From positions 1-23,521 of the forward strand of contig DISD01000089.1 in NCBI GenBank assembly GCA_002435715.1: a stretch of DNA of 23,521 nt. Direction: 5' to 3'. The stretch's first letter is position 1. The number at the start of each line of letters is the position of its first letter. The DNA is from Rhodospirillaceae bacterium UBA6219 (GTDB taxonomy: Bacteria; Pseudomonadota; Alphaproteobacteria; Rhodospirillales; Magnetospirillaceae). This document shows positions 16,117 through 23,521 of this stretch, in pieces. A model generated the notes under the pieces. That model was not told where the DNA came from. It saw nothing but the letters and a program-made list of their open reading frames with translations, and searched no databases. The translations under genes and the position numbers were made by a program.

Positions 16117-16959
16117 TTATTCCCCAGTTGGGAAATCCGCCGACAAAGACAGGTCACGCCATTGGGCCAATTCCTGGCCGAAGGCCGCCAGCTTGGCCTC
16201 GACCTGCTCGAACGCCACCTTGCCCAACACCAGATGCAACGGCGGGTTCTCGGCCTTGACGGCGGTGACGATGGCTTGGGCGGCACGGACCGGATCCCCC
16301 GGCTGCTTGCCGCTATAGCCCTGGACGGCGGCGCGGCGCGCCCCGGCGGTTTCGGCGTAATCGGCGATGGGGGTGGCCGGCACCTTCAACGAGCGACCGG
16401 CCCAATCGGTGCGGAACGGTCCGGGTTCGACCACGATGACCTTGATGCCCAAGGGGGCACATTCCTTGGCCAAGGCTTCCGACAGGCCTTCGACGGCGAA
16501 CTTGGTGGCGTTGTAATAGCCGATGCCGGGAAAACCGATGATCCCGCCCATGGACGAGATGTTGACGATATGCCCCTGACGCCGTGCCCGCATGCCGGGC
16601 AGCACCGCCTGGGTCATGGACGCCAAGCCGAAGACATTGGCTTCGAACATGGCGCGCACCTCGGACTCCTCGCCTTCCTCGACCGCCGACAGGTAGCCGT
16701 AGCCGGCATTGTTGACCAGGACGTCGATCTGGCCGAAACGGGCCTCGGCCGCCTGGACCGCGCTGCTCACCTGGGACGGCAGGGTCACGTCCAACGGCAG
16801 GACCAACACCTCGGAATCCGCGGCGAATTCGTCCAAGCTGGCCGGATTGCGAGCGGTCGCCACCACGCGATAGCCCTGGGCGCGGACCACGCGCACCAAT
16901 TCGCGGCCGAAGCCAGTGGAACAGCCGGTAATCAGCCAAACGGGTTTTTGTCCGGTCAT
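16117..16959 (-). CDS. Classical short-chain dehydrogenase/reductase
   Basis: This is an NAD(P)-dependent oxidoreductase of the classical SDR family; the substrate is not evident. From ATG 16959, preceded by GGAG six bases upstream, it has 280 residues. The cofactor loop TGCSTGFG is at 11-18, the NNAG motif at 83-86, and the catalytic set is S136, Y149 and K153 (YNATK). An in-frame GTG at 16989 would overlap the kinase stop but lacks a ribosome binding site. It is the last gene of the group that starts with the GntP permease, with 26 bases separating it from the kinase. It does not belong to the beta-hydroxyacid dehydrogenase family of tartronate semialdehyde reductase. Confidence 0.88.
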   Translation of the reverse strand: MTGQKPVWLITGCSTGFGRELVRVVRAQGYRVVATARNPASLDEFAADSEVLVLPLDVTLPSQVSSAVQAAEARFGQIDVLVNNAGYGYLSAVEEGEESEVRAMFEANVFGLASMTQAVLPGMRARRQGHIVNISSMGGIIGFPGIGYYNATKFAVEGLSEALAKECAPLGIKVIVVEPGPFRTDWAGRSLKVPATPIADYAETAGARRAAVQGYSGKQPGDPVRAAQAIVTAVKAENPPLHLVLGKVAFEQVEAKLAAFGQELAQWRDLSLSADFPTGE

Positions 16960-16985
16960 GGAAAACTCCGTCAAAGGGGGATGGG

Positions 16986-18263
16986 TCACGTCGAAGGCAG
17001 GATCAAGATGGCTCTGAAATCGTTGACGTTGGTTCGTGTCGGCCCGGTGACCACCAGATCGCCCAAGGCGGCAAAGAACCCATAGCCGTCATTGTCGGCC
17101 AAACATGCCTTGGCATCCACCCCCAAAGCCCGGGCACGGGCCAGGGAATCGGGGGTCAGGATGGCCCCGGCATTGTCCTCGGTCCCATCGATACCGTCGG
17201 TGTCGCAGGCGATGGCCCAGATATCGGCCTGACCGTCCAAGGCCACCGCCAAGGCCAGCAGGAACTCGGCATTGCGCCCGCCCCGCCCCTTGCCATGGAC
17301 GGTCACCGTGGTCTCGCCGCCGGACAGCAGCACGCAAGGTGCCGGCAGCGGCTGGCCATGGGCGGCCACCTGCCGGGAAATGGCGGCCATCACCTTGGCG
17401 ACGTCGCGGGCCTCGCCTTCGATGGAATTGCCCAGGATCAGCGGTGTGATGCCGGCTTCGCGTGCCGCCGATGCCGCCGCCTCCAACGCCACCTGAGGGG
17501 TCGCCACCAAAGTGGCCACCGCTTGGGCCAATCGATGGTCACCCGGCTTGGGGCTTTCCTCGGCGCCCTCTGTCAAATGTCGACGCACCGATTCGGGGAT
17601 GGAGATGCCGTATTTGTCCACCACCGCCAAGGAATCGGCGAAAGTGGACGGATCGGGCACCGTCGGCCCCGAGGCGATCACCGACGGATCGTCGCCGGGC
17701 ACGTCGGAAATCATCAAGGTGACCACTTGCGCCGGCCAAGCGGCAGCGGCCAAGCGCCCGCCCTTGATCGCCGACAGATGCTTGCGCACGGTGTTGATTT
17801 CGTCGATGGCGGCGCCACAGCGCAGCAATTCACGGGTCACCGCCTTCTTGTCATCCAGACTGAGACCCGGCGCCGGTTGCACCATCAGGGCCGAGCCGCC
17901 GCCGGAAATCAGACACAGCAGCAGATCGTCGGCCCCCAATTCGCCGGCCATGGCCAAAATGCGTGATGCCGCCGCCTGACTGGCGGCATCGGGATTGGGG
18001 TGGCCGGCTTCCACCACTTCGATGGCCCGGGTCGGCAAACCATGGCCGTAACGGGTGACCACCAGACCGGACAGCGGACCTTGCCACACGTCTTCCACCG
18101 CCCGGGCCATGGCGGCGGCGCCTTTGCCCGCCCCCACCACCAGGGTGCGGCCTTTCGGCGGCGACGGCAGATGCTGGCCGATCTGCTCACTGGGCAGGGC
18201 GGCGGCCACGGCTTTGTCGAACAACGACCGCAGGAAGGTGCGGGGATCGAGGGACCAAGTCAT
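16986..18263 (-). CDS. ttuD: Glycerate 2-kinase, MOFRL family
   Basis: This enzyme class phosphorylates D-glycerate to 2-phosphoglycerate, feeding glycolysis from glyoxylate, tartrate, hydroxypyruvate or glycerate. The 425-residue protein carries VVGAGKGAAAMARAVE near 42-57, SGGGSALM, the DEINTVRKHLSAIKGG motif and DVPGDDPSVIASGP. The C-terminal MOFRL domain has LSGGETTVTVHGKGRGGRN and DTDGIDG. ATG 18263 has AAGGA eight bases upstream; ATG 18278, five codons earlier, has none, so 18263 is preferred. The symbol ttuD (also gckA or glxK in other species) is a family name here. Neighbouring permease and dehydrogenase support a glycerate or related sugar-acid route. Confidence 0.9.
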   Translation of the reverse strand: MTWSLDPRTFLRSLFDKAVAAALPSEQIGQHLPSPPKGRTLVVGAGKGAAAMARAVEDVWQGPLSGLVVTRYGHGLPTRAIEVVEAGHPNPDAASQAAASRILAMAGELGADDLLLCLISGGGSALMVQPAPGLSLDDKKAVTRELLRCGAAIDEINTVRKHLSAIKGGRLAAAAWPAQVVTLMISDVPGDDPSVIASGPTVPDPSTFADSLAVVDKYGISIPESVRRHLTEGAEESPKPGDHRLAQAVATLVATPQVALEAAASAAREAGITPLILGNSIEGEARDVAKVMAAISRQVAAHGQPLPAPCVLLSGGETTVTVHGKGRGGRNAEFLLALAVALDGQADIWAIACDTDGIDGTEDNAGAILTPDSLARARALGVDAKACLADNDGYGFFAALGDLVVTGPTRTNVNDFRAILILPST

Positions 18264-18284
18264 GATGCGATCCTTCATCCAGGA

Positions 18285-18317
18285 AAACGGCGGCCCCCGG
18301 TTTCCCGGATGCCGCCG
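18285..18317 (-). terminator. Possible terminator or attenuator between gntP and glycerate kinase
   Basis: On the minus strand CGGCGGC and GCCGCCG (18311-18317/18288-18294) form a 7-bp stem, with CCGGG/CCCGG pairing inside the loop, followed by TTTTCC. It lies between the gntP stop and the kinase start. It could reduce read-through and set the ratio of permease to enzymes, or protect the permease mRNA end. Confidence 0.55.
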
Positions 18318-18327
18318 TGATCGGTTG

Positions 18328-19665
18328 TCACAGAACCAGGGTGGCGATCACGAACACCGCGATGGCGCCCACCAATCCCTGCACCAAGGTGCCCAGGGTC
18401 TGCAAACGATAGCCCTGTTCCGGGGTCATGTTGGAAAATTGGGTGACCACCCAGAAGAAGCTGTCATTGGCATGGCTGACCACCATGGCGCCGGCGCCGA
18501 TGGCGACGACCACCAAGGCCCGCGCCGTCGGCTCGTCGAAGCCCAGCGGCGCCATCAGCGGCGCCATCAGGCCGGCGGTGGTGATGATGGACACGGTGGA
18601 CGAGCCTTGCGCGGTCTTGATGCCGGCGGCGATCAGGAAGGGCAGGAAGATGCCCATGTGCCAGGTGGACAGCCCCTGGCCCACCACATTGGCGATGCCG
18701 GAATTCTGCAACACCTTGCCGAAAGAACCGCCGGCCCCGGTGATCATGATGATGATGGCCGACGACACGATGGCCTGACCCAACCAGCCGGAATTGCTCA
18801 GCATGTCGCGATCCAGCTTTTTCGGCAGGAACAGCGCCAGGCCGAAACCGATCAACAAGGCCACCACCGGCTGACCGACGAAAGCCAGGATACCCACCAC
18901 CTCACCGGTGCCGAACGGCTTGGACGGAAAGTCGGCGATGGATTTCAGCACGATCAGGATGATGGGCAGGAAGATGGGCAGCAGACTGGACAACACGCTC
19001 GGCGCCCGATCCAGGTTGGGCAGGTCTTCCGGCTCTTCACCTTCCTTATAGGGCGGCACGTCGACCTTGGCGGCGATGGTGACGGCGAACAGCCAGCCGG
19101 CGGCGCAAGCGATGGCGGCGACGATCATCCCCCACAGGATCACCAGGCCCAGGTCGGCGTTCAGGATGCCGGCGGCGGCGATGGGACCGGGGGTCGGCGG
19201 CACCATGGTGTGGGTGGCGTAAAGCCCCAGAGACAGCGCGATGGCGCCGGCCGCCAGGGAAATGCCGGCCCGCTTGGCCAATGCCTTGTTCAAGGACGAC
19301 AAGATGACGAAACCCGAATCGCAAAACACCGGGATCGACACCACGTAGCCCATGATGGACATGGTCAGCGGCACGTTCTTCTTGCCGCTCATCTTCAAGA
19401 TGCCTTCGGCCAGACGCCAGGCCCCGCCGGACTTTTCCAGGAAGGTGCCGATGACCGAGCCCAGGATGATGACGATACCGATATAGCCGATGGTGCCGCC
19501 GAACCCGTCATTGACCGACTTGACCACCTTGTCCAAGGGCATGCCGGACAAAATTCCGAAACCGAAAGCGGTCAACAGCAAAGCCAGAAAGGCGTGCATC
19601 TTCAGCCGTGCGGTGGCGAAGATGATGAAGGCGATGGCGAGAACCAGAAGAAATAAAAGCCACAT
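18328..19665 (-). CDS. GntP-family sugar-acid:H+ symporter
   Basis: GntP permeases import gluconate and related sugar acids with protons; some family members are thought to carry glycerate or hydroxy acids. From ATG 19665 (GGGGGAG eight bases upstream) the protein has 445 residues and about 12-14 hydrophobic segments. Family motifs are IPVFCDSGFVIL, THTMVPPTPGPIAA, KTAQGSSTVS and SHANDSFFWVV. A longer frame from 19815 adds 50 polar residues that precede the first membrane helix, are unlike the family and lack a ribosome binding site. Because the next gene is a glycerate kinase, glycerate or a precursor is the likely substrate, but this is inference. Confidence 0.92.
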   Translation of the reverse strand: MWLLFLLVLAIAFIIFATARLKMHAFLALLLTAFGFGILSGMPLDKVVKSVNDGFGGTIGYIGIVIILGSVIGTFLEKSGGAWRLAEGILKMSGKKNVPLTMSIMGYVVSIPVFCDSGFVILSSLNKALAKRAGISLAAGAIALSLGLYATHTMVPPTPGPIAAAGILNADLGLVILWGMIVAAIACAAGWLFAVTIAAKVDVPPYKEGEEPEDLPNLDRAPSVLSSLLPIFLPIILIVLKSIADFPSKPFGTGEVVGILAFVGQPVVALLIGFGLALFLPKKLDRDMLSNSGWLGQAIVSSAIIIMITGAGGSFGKVLQNSGIANVVGQGLSTWHMGIFLPFLIAAGIKTAQGSSTVSIITTAGLMAPLMAPLGFDEPTARALVVVAIGAGAMVVSHANDSFFWVVTQFSNMTPEQGYRLQTLGTLVQGLVGAIAVFVIATLVL

Positions 19666-19813
19666 GACGAGGCACTCCCCCACATGCGCCGACGGTTCAT
19701 CCCGGGCCGTCCGACGACCACCAAAACCCGTGAACAGCGCAGAGTTCGGATCAGAGCGATCCCTTGCAGAAAGAGGGAAGATCAGAGTTAGGACAGTGTT
19801 CTTCAACTCGGCC

Positions 19814-19830
19814 AAAAGTATACAAACAAG
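19814..19830 (-). promoter_or_regulatory. Possible GntR/FCD-type operator upstream of gntP
   Basis: The minus strand reads CTTGTTTGTATACTTTTGG around a GTATAC palindrome (19818-19823), about 150 bases before the gntP start. GTATAC-centred sites are common for FadR/FCD-type GntR regulators of sugar-acid genes. No such regulator gene is in the window, and a six-base palindrome can arise by chance, so this is a weak call. Confidence 0.2.
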
Positions 19831-19837
19831 TTTTACC

Positions 19838-19949
19838 GGGAAATAGGTGCGCCAAAATCATGACTGCCTTTCCACTGCCGCATGAAACACCGGAATATTC
19901 ATAAACGATTATTTTGCATTGCGGCAATATCTTGGCGCACTTATTCCCC
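19838..19949. repeat. 112-base imperfect inverted repeat, MITE-like
   Basis: The ends GGGAAATAGGTGCGCCA (19838-19854) and TGGCGCACTTATTCCCC (19933-19949) match at 15 of 17 positions when inverted. Pairing continues inward, including TGCCGCA against TGCGGCA near 19876 and 19920. The element is AT-richer than its surroundings and has no gene. Terminal inverted repeats and small size resemble a miniature transposable element or a degenerate insertion sequence end; no target duplication is obvious. It lies in the gntP leader, so a long regulatory hairpin is an alternative. Confidence 0.5.
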
Positions 19950-20000
19950 ACGGAAGGAAACCCAAGGTTTCACACCGCCGCAGAAATCCGACAAATTCAG

Positions 20001-20059
20001 GAAAAAACAAAAGCCAAGCCCCGCGGGCGGATCAGCGCTCATCGCGGGGCTTTCGGCTT
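20001..20059 (-). terminator. Strong intrinsic terminator downstream of mgtE and the structured segment
   Basis: On the minus strand AGCCCCGCG (20051-20043) pairs with CGCGGGGCT (20025-20017), and an outer stem AAGCC/GGCTT (20059-20055/20015-20011) extends it. TTTTGTTTTTTCC follows. This is a textbook terminator for transcripts coming from mgtE or from an RNA gene between 20060 and 20320. Confidence 0.9.
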
Positions 20060-20300
20060 GCGGCTACACTAGCCTTAGTATTCGGCGTACTGCCGATAGG
20101 AGTACCTTAGATTTTCACACCATGAAGATACCATCTAAGCGGCATCTCCTTGCTTACCCGGCGGTGTCATGCCGTTACACACCCTCCCTTCCGGCGCGGT
20201 TGCTTCACATGAAGCCTAAACTGTTGGCCGGAGCTCTAGAGACCTTCAGAGGGATACTTAACCTCGTCTGCCTCTTACTTACAGCCCTATTTAACGCCTC
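20060..20300 (-). ncRNA. Candidate structured RNA or structured 3' UTR downstream of mgtE
   Basis: The segment lacks a convincing gene and is less GC-rich than its neighbours. It contains many compact stems (plus-strand coordinates): GGCTA/TAGCC (20062-20066/20070-20074), CGGC/GCCG (20083-20086/20092-20095), CTTAGAT/ATCTAAG (20106-20112/20133-20139) and GGTGT/ACACC (20063+100 bases: 20163-20167/20179-20183). CCGGC/GCCGG (20191-20195/20227-20231) encloses GCTTC/GAAGC (20202-20206/20211-20215). It ends at the strong minus-strand terminator, which suggests minus-strand transcription. I could not match it to tmRNA, RNase P RNA, 6S, SRP RNA, cobalamin riboswitch or group II domain V by eye. It could be a 3' UTR, a small RNA or a mobile-element-derived RNA. 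Confidence 0.45.
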
Positions 20301-20320
20301 TTTATGACAGGAGTCAAGAA

Positions 20321-21718
20321 TCACAGCAGGAACAGGGTGGCCAACCCCAGGAAGGCGAAGAAGCCCAGGGAATCGGTACACATGGTCAGGAAGATGGACG
20401 ACGCCACCGCCGGATCGACGTCGAACTTTTCCAAAGTCAGTGGGATCAACGAGCCCATCAGCCCGGCGACCAACAGGTTGAACACCACGGCGGCGGCGAT
20501 GACCACGCCGACCATGGGCATGTCGAACCAAGCCCAAGCGATGGGACCGATGATGCAAGCCAAGGCCAAACCATTGATGGCACCGACCAGGATTTCCTTG
20601 CCGATGATGCGTAAAGCGTTGTCGGAATCCAGTTCCTTGGTGGCCAGACCACGCACTGCCACCGCCAGGGTCTGGGTACCGGCATTGCCGCCCAGGCCGG
20701 CGACGATGGGCATCAGAACCGCCAAGGCGACGATCTTTTCCAAGGTGGCTTCGAACAATCCGATGACTGACGACGCCATGATTGCGGTGCCCATGTTGAC
20801 CAACAGCCACGGAATACGCGCCTTTACCGTGTCCTTGACGGCGCGGTAAAGATCGGTGTCGGGCACGCCGGCCAGACGCAGCATGTCGTCGGCGGCTTCT
20901 TCGTCGATGACGTCGACCACGTCGTCGACGGTGATGACGCCGACCAGACGGCCAACGCCGTCGGCCACCGGCGCCGACACCAGGTCATGCTGGCGGAACA
21001 GGAAGGCGACTTCTTCCTGGTCGGCGGCGACCGGGACGATGACGCTTTCGGCATCCATGATCTCGCGCAGGCGCACCGGGCGCTTCGAGCGCACCAACTT
21101 GGCCAGACCGATCTTGCCGATGGGCCGATGACGCGGGTCGACCACGTAAAGGTCGTAGAAATCTTCGGGAATGGTGGTGCTGGCGCGCAGGTAGTCGATG
21201 GTTTCGCCCACCGTCCAATAGGCCGGCACCGCCACCAATTCCCGCTGCATCATACGGCCGGCGGAATATTCCGGATAGGACAGGCCCTGAACGACGATGG
21301 CGCGGTCCTCGGATCCCAGGGCGTCCAGCACCCGGTTGCGCTCGTCCTCGTCCAACTGCGAAACCAGCCACACCGCGTCGTCCGAATCCAGTTCGGAAAT
21401 GGCGGTGGCCAAATCGGCGAAGCCCAGGGCCGCGATCACCGCGTCACGGACGCTTTCGTCCAGCTCGGTCAGGATTTCCGGCTCGAAATCGGCGCGCAGC
21501 ACCTCGACCAACCGCACCCGGTCTTCCGGGCTCAGACGTTCCAACAAATCGGCGGCGTCGGAATAATGCAAAGGGTCGGTCAGGGCGGCGGCGGCTTCGG
21601 CGTCGCCCTTTTCCAACGCATCCTCGACAGCGTGCACGAAATCGGGATCGAGGCCGTAAAGGTCGTCCTCGATCTCCAGCCGGGCCGGTTCGTGTCTGCT
21701 GTCTTGGCTTTGCTCCAA
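20321..21718 (-). CDS. mgtE: Magnesium transporter MgtE
   Basis: MgtE is a homodimeric Mg2+ channel gated by intracellular magnesium through its cytosolic domains. The 465-residue protein has a helical N domain (about 40-140), two CBS repeats (about 155-275, for example LYVVDPRHRPIGKIGL and VGVITVDDVVDVI) and a connecting helix. Five membrane helices run from about 300 to the end. The pore motif GLGGNAGTQ is at 341-349 and a conserved aspartate lies in CTDSLGFF near 449. The start is a TTG at 21718, one base after the maeB stop, with GGGGG upstream; no ATG lies near the N-terminus. Translational coupling to maeB is likely. No magnesium riboswitch is possible in the one-base gap. Confidence 0.93.
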   Translation of the reverse strand: MEQSQDSRHEPARLEIEDDLYGLDPDFVHAVEDALEKGDAEAAAALTDPLHYSDAADLLERLSPEDRVRLVEVLRADFEPEILTELDESVRDAVIAALGFADLATAISELDSDDAVWLVSQLDEDERNRVLDALGSEDRAIVVQGLSYPEYSAGRMMQRELVAVPAYWTVGETIDYLRASTTIPEDFYDLYVVDPRHRPIGKIGLAKLVRSKRPVRLREIMDAESVIVPVAADQEEVAFLFRQHDLVSAPVADGVGRLVGVITVDDVVDVIDEEAADDMLRLAGVPDTDLYRAVKDTVKARIPWLLVNMGTAIMASSVIGLFEATLEKIVALAVLMPIVAGLGGNAGTQTLAVAVRGLATKELDSDNALRIIGKEILVGAINGLALACIIGPIAWAWFDMPMVGVVIAAAVVFNLLVAGLMGSLIPLTLEKFDVDPAVASSIFLTMCTDSLGFFAFLGLATLFLL

Positions 21719-21719
21719 A

Positions 21720-23521
21720 CTACCCCCGCTGATGGGCTGCCATCTGGGCGTCCACGGCGGCCAAGGCGGTCATGTTGACAATGTTCCGCACGGTCGCCGA
21801 AGGCGTCAGAATATGGGCCGGCAACGCGGCGCCCATCAGGATCGGGCCGACCGAAAGGCCTTCCCCCAGAACCTTTAACAGGTTGAACGAAATGTTCGCC
21901 GCGTCCAGGTTCGGCATAATCAACAGGTTCGCCTGTCCCTTCAAGTGGGAGTTTGGGAAAATCCGCGCCCGGATCTCCTCTTCCAGCGCCGCGTCGGCGT
22001 GCATTTCGCCATCCGCCTCCAGATAGGGGGCGCGTTCGTGCAGCAACGCGATTGCGGCCCGCATCTTTTGCGCCGACAACGTGTCCCGCGCACCGAAATT
22101 GGAATGGGACAGGAAGCCCACCTTGGGTTCGATGCCGAAACGGCGCACTTCTTCCGCCGCCAACAGGGTGTTTTCGACGATCTGCTCGGGCGTCGGGTCG
22201 GCGGTGACATAGGTGTCGCAGATGAAGAAGGTCCCCTGGGGCATGATCAGCAGATTCATGGCCGCCGGAACCTTGACGCTCTCCTTGATGCCGATGACGT
22301 CGACGATGTGTTCCAAATGCTTGTCATAGCGGCCGACGGTGCCGCAGATCATGGAATCGGCCTCGCGGCGGCGCACCATCAAGGTCCCGATCACCGTGTT
22401 ACGGGTGCGCACCACGGTCCGCGCGTAATCGGGGCTGACGCCCTTGCGCTCCATCAGGGTGTGGTAGTTGCGCCAATAATCGTTGTAGCGCGGGTCGTCC
22501 TGGGGATCGACCAGCTCGAAATCTTCGTCAAAGCGCAGGCGCAGGTCCAAATCCTTGATGCGCTTGCCGACCACGTCGCGGCGGCCGATCAGGATGGGGA
22601 AGGCGATGCCTTCGTCCACCACCGCCTGGGCGGCCAGCAACACGCGGGATTGTTCGCCTTCGCAGAACACCACGCGACGCGTGTCCTGCTTGGCGCGGTC
22701 GAAGACCGGCTTCATCACCAGACCCGAACGGAACACCCATTGCGACAGGCGTTCCAGATAGGCCGAGAAGTCGATGATGGGCCGGCGCGCCACCCCCGAG
22801 CTCATGGCGGCACGGGCGACGGCGGGGGCGATCTTCAGGATCAGACGCGAATCGAAGGGCTTGGGGATCAGATATTCCGGCCCGAAGGACAGCGGCTGTT
22901 CGCCATAGGCGGCGCGCACCCGTTCATCGGATTCGGCCATGGCCAGCTCGGCCAGGGCATAGGTGGCCGCCAGCTTCATTTCCTCGTTGATCTGGGTCGC
23001 GCCCACATCCAGGGCGCCGCGGAAGATATAGGGGAAGACCAGGACGTTGTTGACCTGGTTCGGGTAATCGGACCGACCGGTGGCGATGATGGCGTCCTTG
23101 CGCATCGCCTTGACTTCCTCGGGCAGGATTTCCGGGGTCGGGTTGGCCAGGGCGAATACGATGGGTTGGTCGGCCATCTTGGCCACCATGTCGCCGGTCA
23201 GCACGCGGGGCGCCGACAGGCCCAGGAAGATGTCGGCGCCGCCGATGACGTCGTCCAGGGTCCGCGCCTCGGTTTCCTGGGCGAAGATTTCCTTGTAGGG
23301 GTCCATCAATTCGTTACGGCCTTTGTAGACCACGCCCTTGATGTCGGTGACCCAGATGTTCTCGCGCTTGACGCCCAAGCTGACCAACAGGTTGATGCAG
23401 GCCAAAGCGGCAGCGCCGGCGCCCGACGCCACCAGCTTGACCTTGCCGATATCCTTGCCGACGATGCGCAGCGCGTTGACCATGGCGGCGCCCACCACGA
23501 TGGCGGTGCCGTGCTGGTCGT
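21720..23521 (-). CDS. maeB: NADP-dependent malic enzyme with C-terminal phosphotransacetylase-like domain, 5' truncated
   Basis: MaeB decarboxylates malate to pyruvate with reduction of NADP. The visible 600 residues run out of the window at 23521, so the N-terminal catalytic part is missing. The frame opens with DQHGTAIVVGAAMVNALRI. Next come the nucleotide loop ASGAGAAALACINLL, DIKGVVYKGR and the LANPTPEI and SDYPNQVNNVLVFPYIFRG motifs. From about MKPVFDRAKQDTRRVVFCEGE a phosphotransacetylase-like domain begins, ending LPAHILTPSATVRNIVNMTALAA. In this fused class the C-terminal domain is regulatory, often sensing acetyl-CoA, rather than a working acetyltransferase. The stop is TAG, one base before mgtE. 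Confidence 0.95.
   Translation of the reverse strand, partial: DQHGTAIVVGAAMVNALRIVGKDIGKVKLVASGAGAAALACINLLVSLGVKRENIWVTDIKGVVYKGRNELMDPYKEIFAQETEARTLDDVIGGADIFLGLSAPRVLTGDMVAKMADQPIVFALANPTPEILPEEVKAMRKDAIIATGRSDYPNQVNNVLVFPYIFRGALDVGATQINEEMKLAATYALAELAMAESDERVRAAYGEQPLSFGPEYLIPKPFDSRLILKIAPAVARAAMSSGVARRPIIDFSAYLERLSQWVFRSGLVMKPVFDRAKQDTRRVVFCEGEQSRVLLAAQAVVDEGIAFPILIGRRDVVGKRIKDLDLRLRFDEDFELVDPQDDPRYNDYWRNYHTLMERKGVSPDYARTVVRTRNTVIGTLMVRRREADSMICGTVGRYDKHLEHIVDVIGIKESVKVPAAMNLLIMPQGTFFICDTYVTADPTPEQIVENTLLAAEEVRRFGIEPKVGFLSHSNFGARDTLSAQKMRAAIALLHERAPYLEADGEMHADAALEEEIRARIFPNSHLKGQANLLIMPNLDAANISFNLLKVLGEGLSVGPILMGAALPAHILTPSATVRNIVNMTALAAVDAQMAAHQRG

Noticed and set aside
18055..19656. 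533-codon plus-strand frame opposite gntP and the kinase start
   Set aside because: Product is dominated by H, D, G and Q, typical of antisense to a membrane protein; the opposite strand encodes a clear GntP permease.
19666..19815. Extended N-terminus of the GntP permease from 19815
   Set aside because: The extra 50 residues are polar, not family-like, and ATG 19665 has a strong ribosome binding site directly before the first membrane helix.
19882..20307. 141-codon plus-strand frame across the inverted repeat and the structured segment
   Set aside because: No domain, no ribosome binding site, mixed composition, and it reads through the terminator stem in the wrong sense. The structural signals explain the region better.
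1..23521. CRISPR arrays, transposases, phage genes, defence islands, tRNA and rRNA genes
   Set aside because: None seen on either strand: no regularly spaced repeats, no recombinase or transposase motifs, no cloverleaf or rRNA-like sequence.

Overview
The window appears to join DNA from two different proteobacteria, and the seam lies inside secA. From base 1 to roughly 13.6 kb, gene order, protein motifs and codon use fit a betaproteobacterium, probably a Gallionellaceae/Nitrosomonadales-like organism (inferred from memory of protein families, not from a search). From roughly 13.7 kb to the end, the proteins and the strongly GCC/GTC/ACC-biased codon use fit an alphaproteobacterium of the Rhodospirillales/Magnetospirillum type. 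The two parts meet in frame in the most conserved stretch of secA, around the Walker A motif. A metagenomic assembly chimera is the simplest explanation. A natural homologous exchange is possible but unproven.

Left part (1-13.34 kb, almost all + strand): the distal half of the division and cell wall (dcw) cluster, in the order mraY (3' end only), murD, ftsW, murG, murC, murB, ddlB, ftsQ, ftsA, ftsZ, lpxC. Most joints overlap by 4-11 bases or are separated by a few bases, so the genes are probably translationally coupled. Together they make lipid II from UDP-MurNAc precursors (MurB, MurC, MurD, Ddl, MraY, MurG), build the septal synthase and divisome (FtsW, FtsQ, FtsA, FtsZ), and commit to lipid A synthesis (LpxC). 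They are followed by a 65-residue two-helix membrane protein, a minus-strand dciA (DUF721, helicase loading), a divergent M23-family LytM peptidase gene, an intrinsic terminator and the start of secA.

Right part (13.7-23.5 kb): the rest of secA and a bidirectional terminator, then genes only on the minus strand. In transcription order there are two groups. The first is maeB (5' end outside the window) followed after one base by mgtE. The second is a GntP-family permease, a MOFRL-type glycerate 2-kinase and a short-chain dehydrogenase, which together look like a small sugar-acid or glycerate utilisation operon. The 655-base gap between mgtE and gntP holds no convincing gene. It contains a stem-rich segment of about 240 bases ending in a strong minus-strand terminator (candidate structured RNA or 3' UTR), a 112-base imperfect inverted repeat, and the gntP leader.

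I see no CRISPR array, transposase, phage gene, toxin system, tRNA or rRNA. The observations most worth checking are the secA seam and the structured segment downstream of mgtE.
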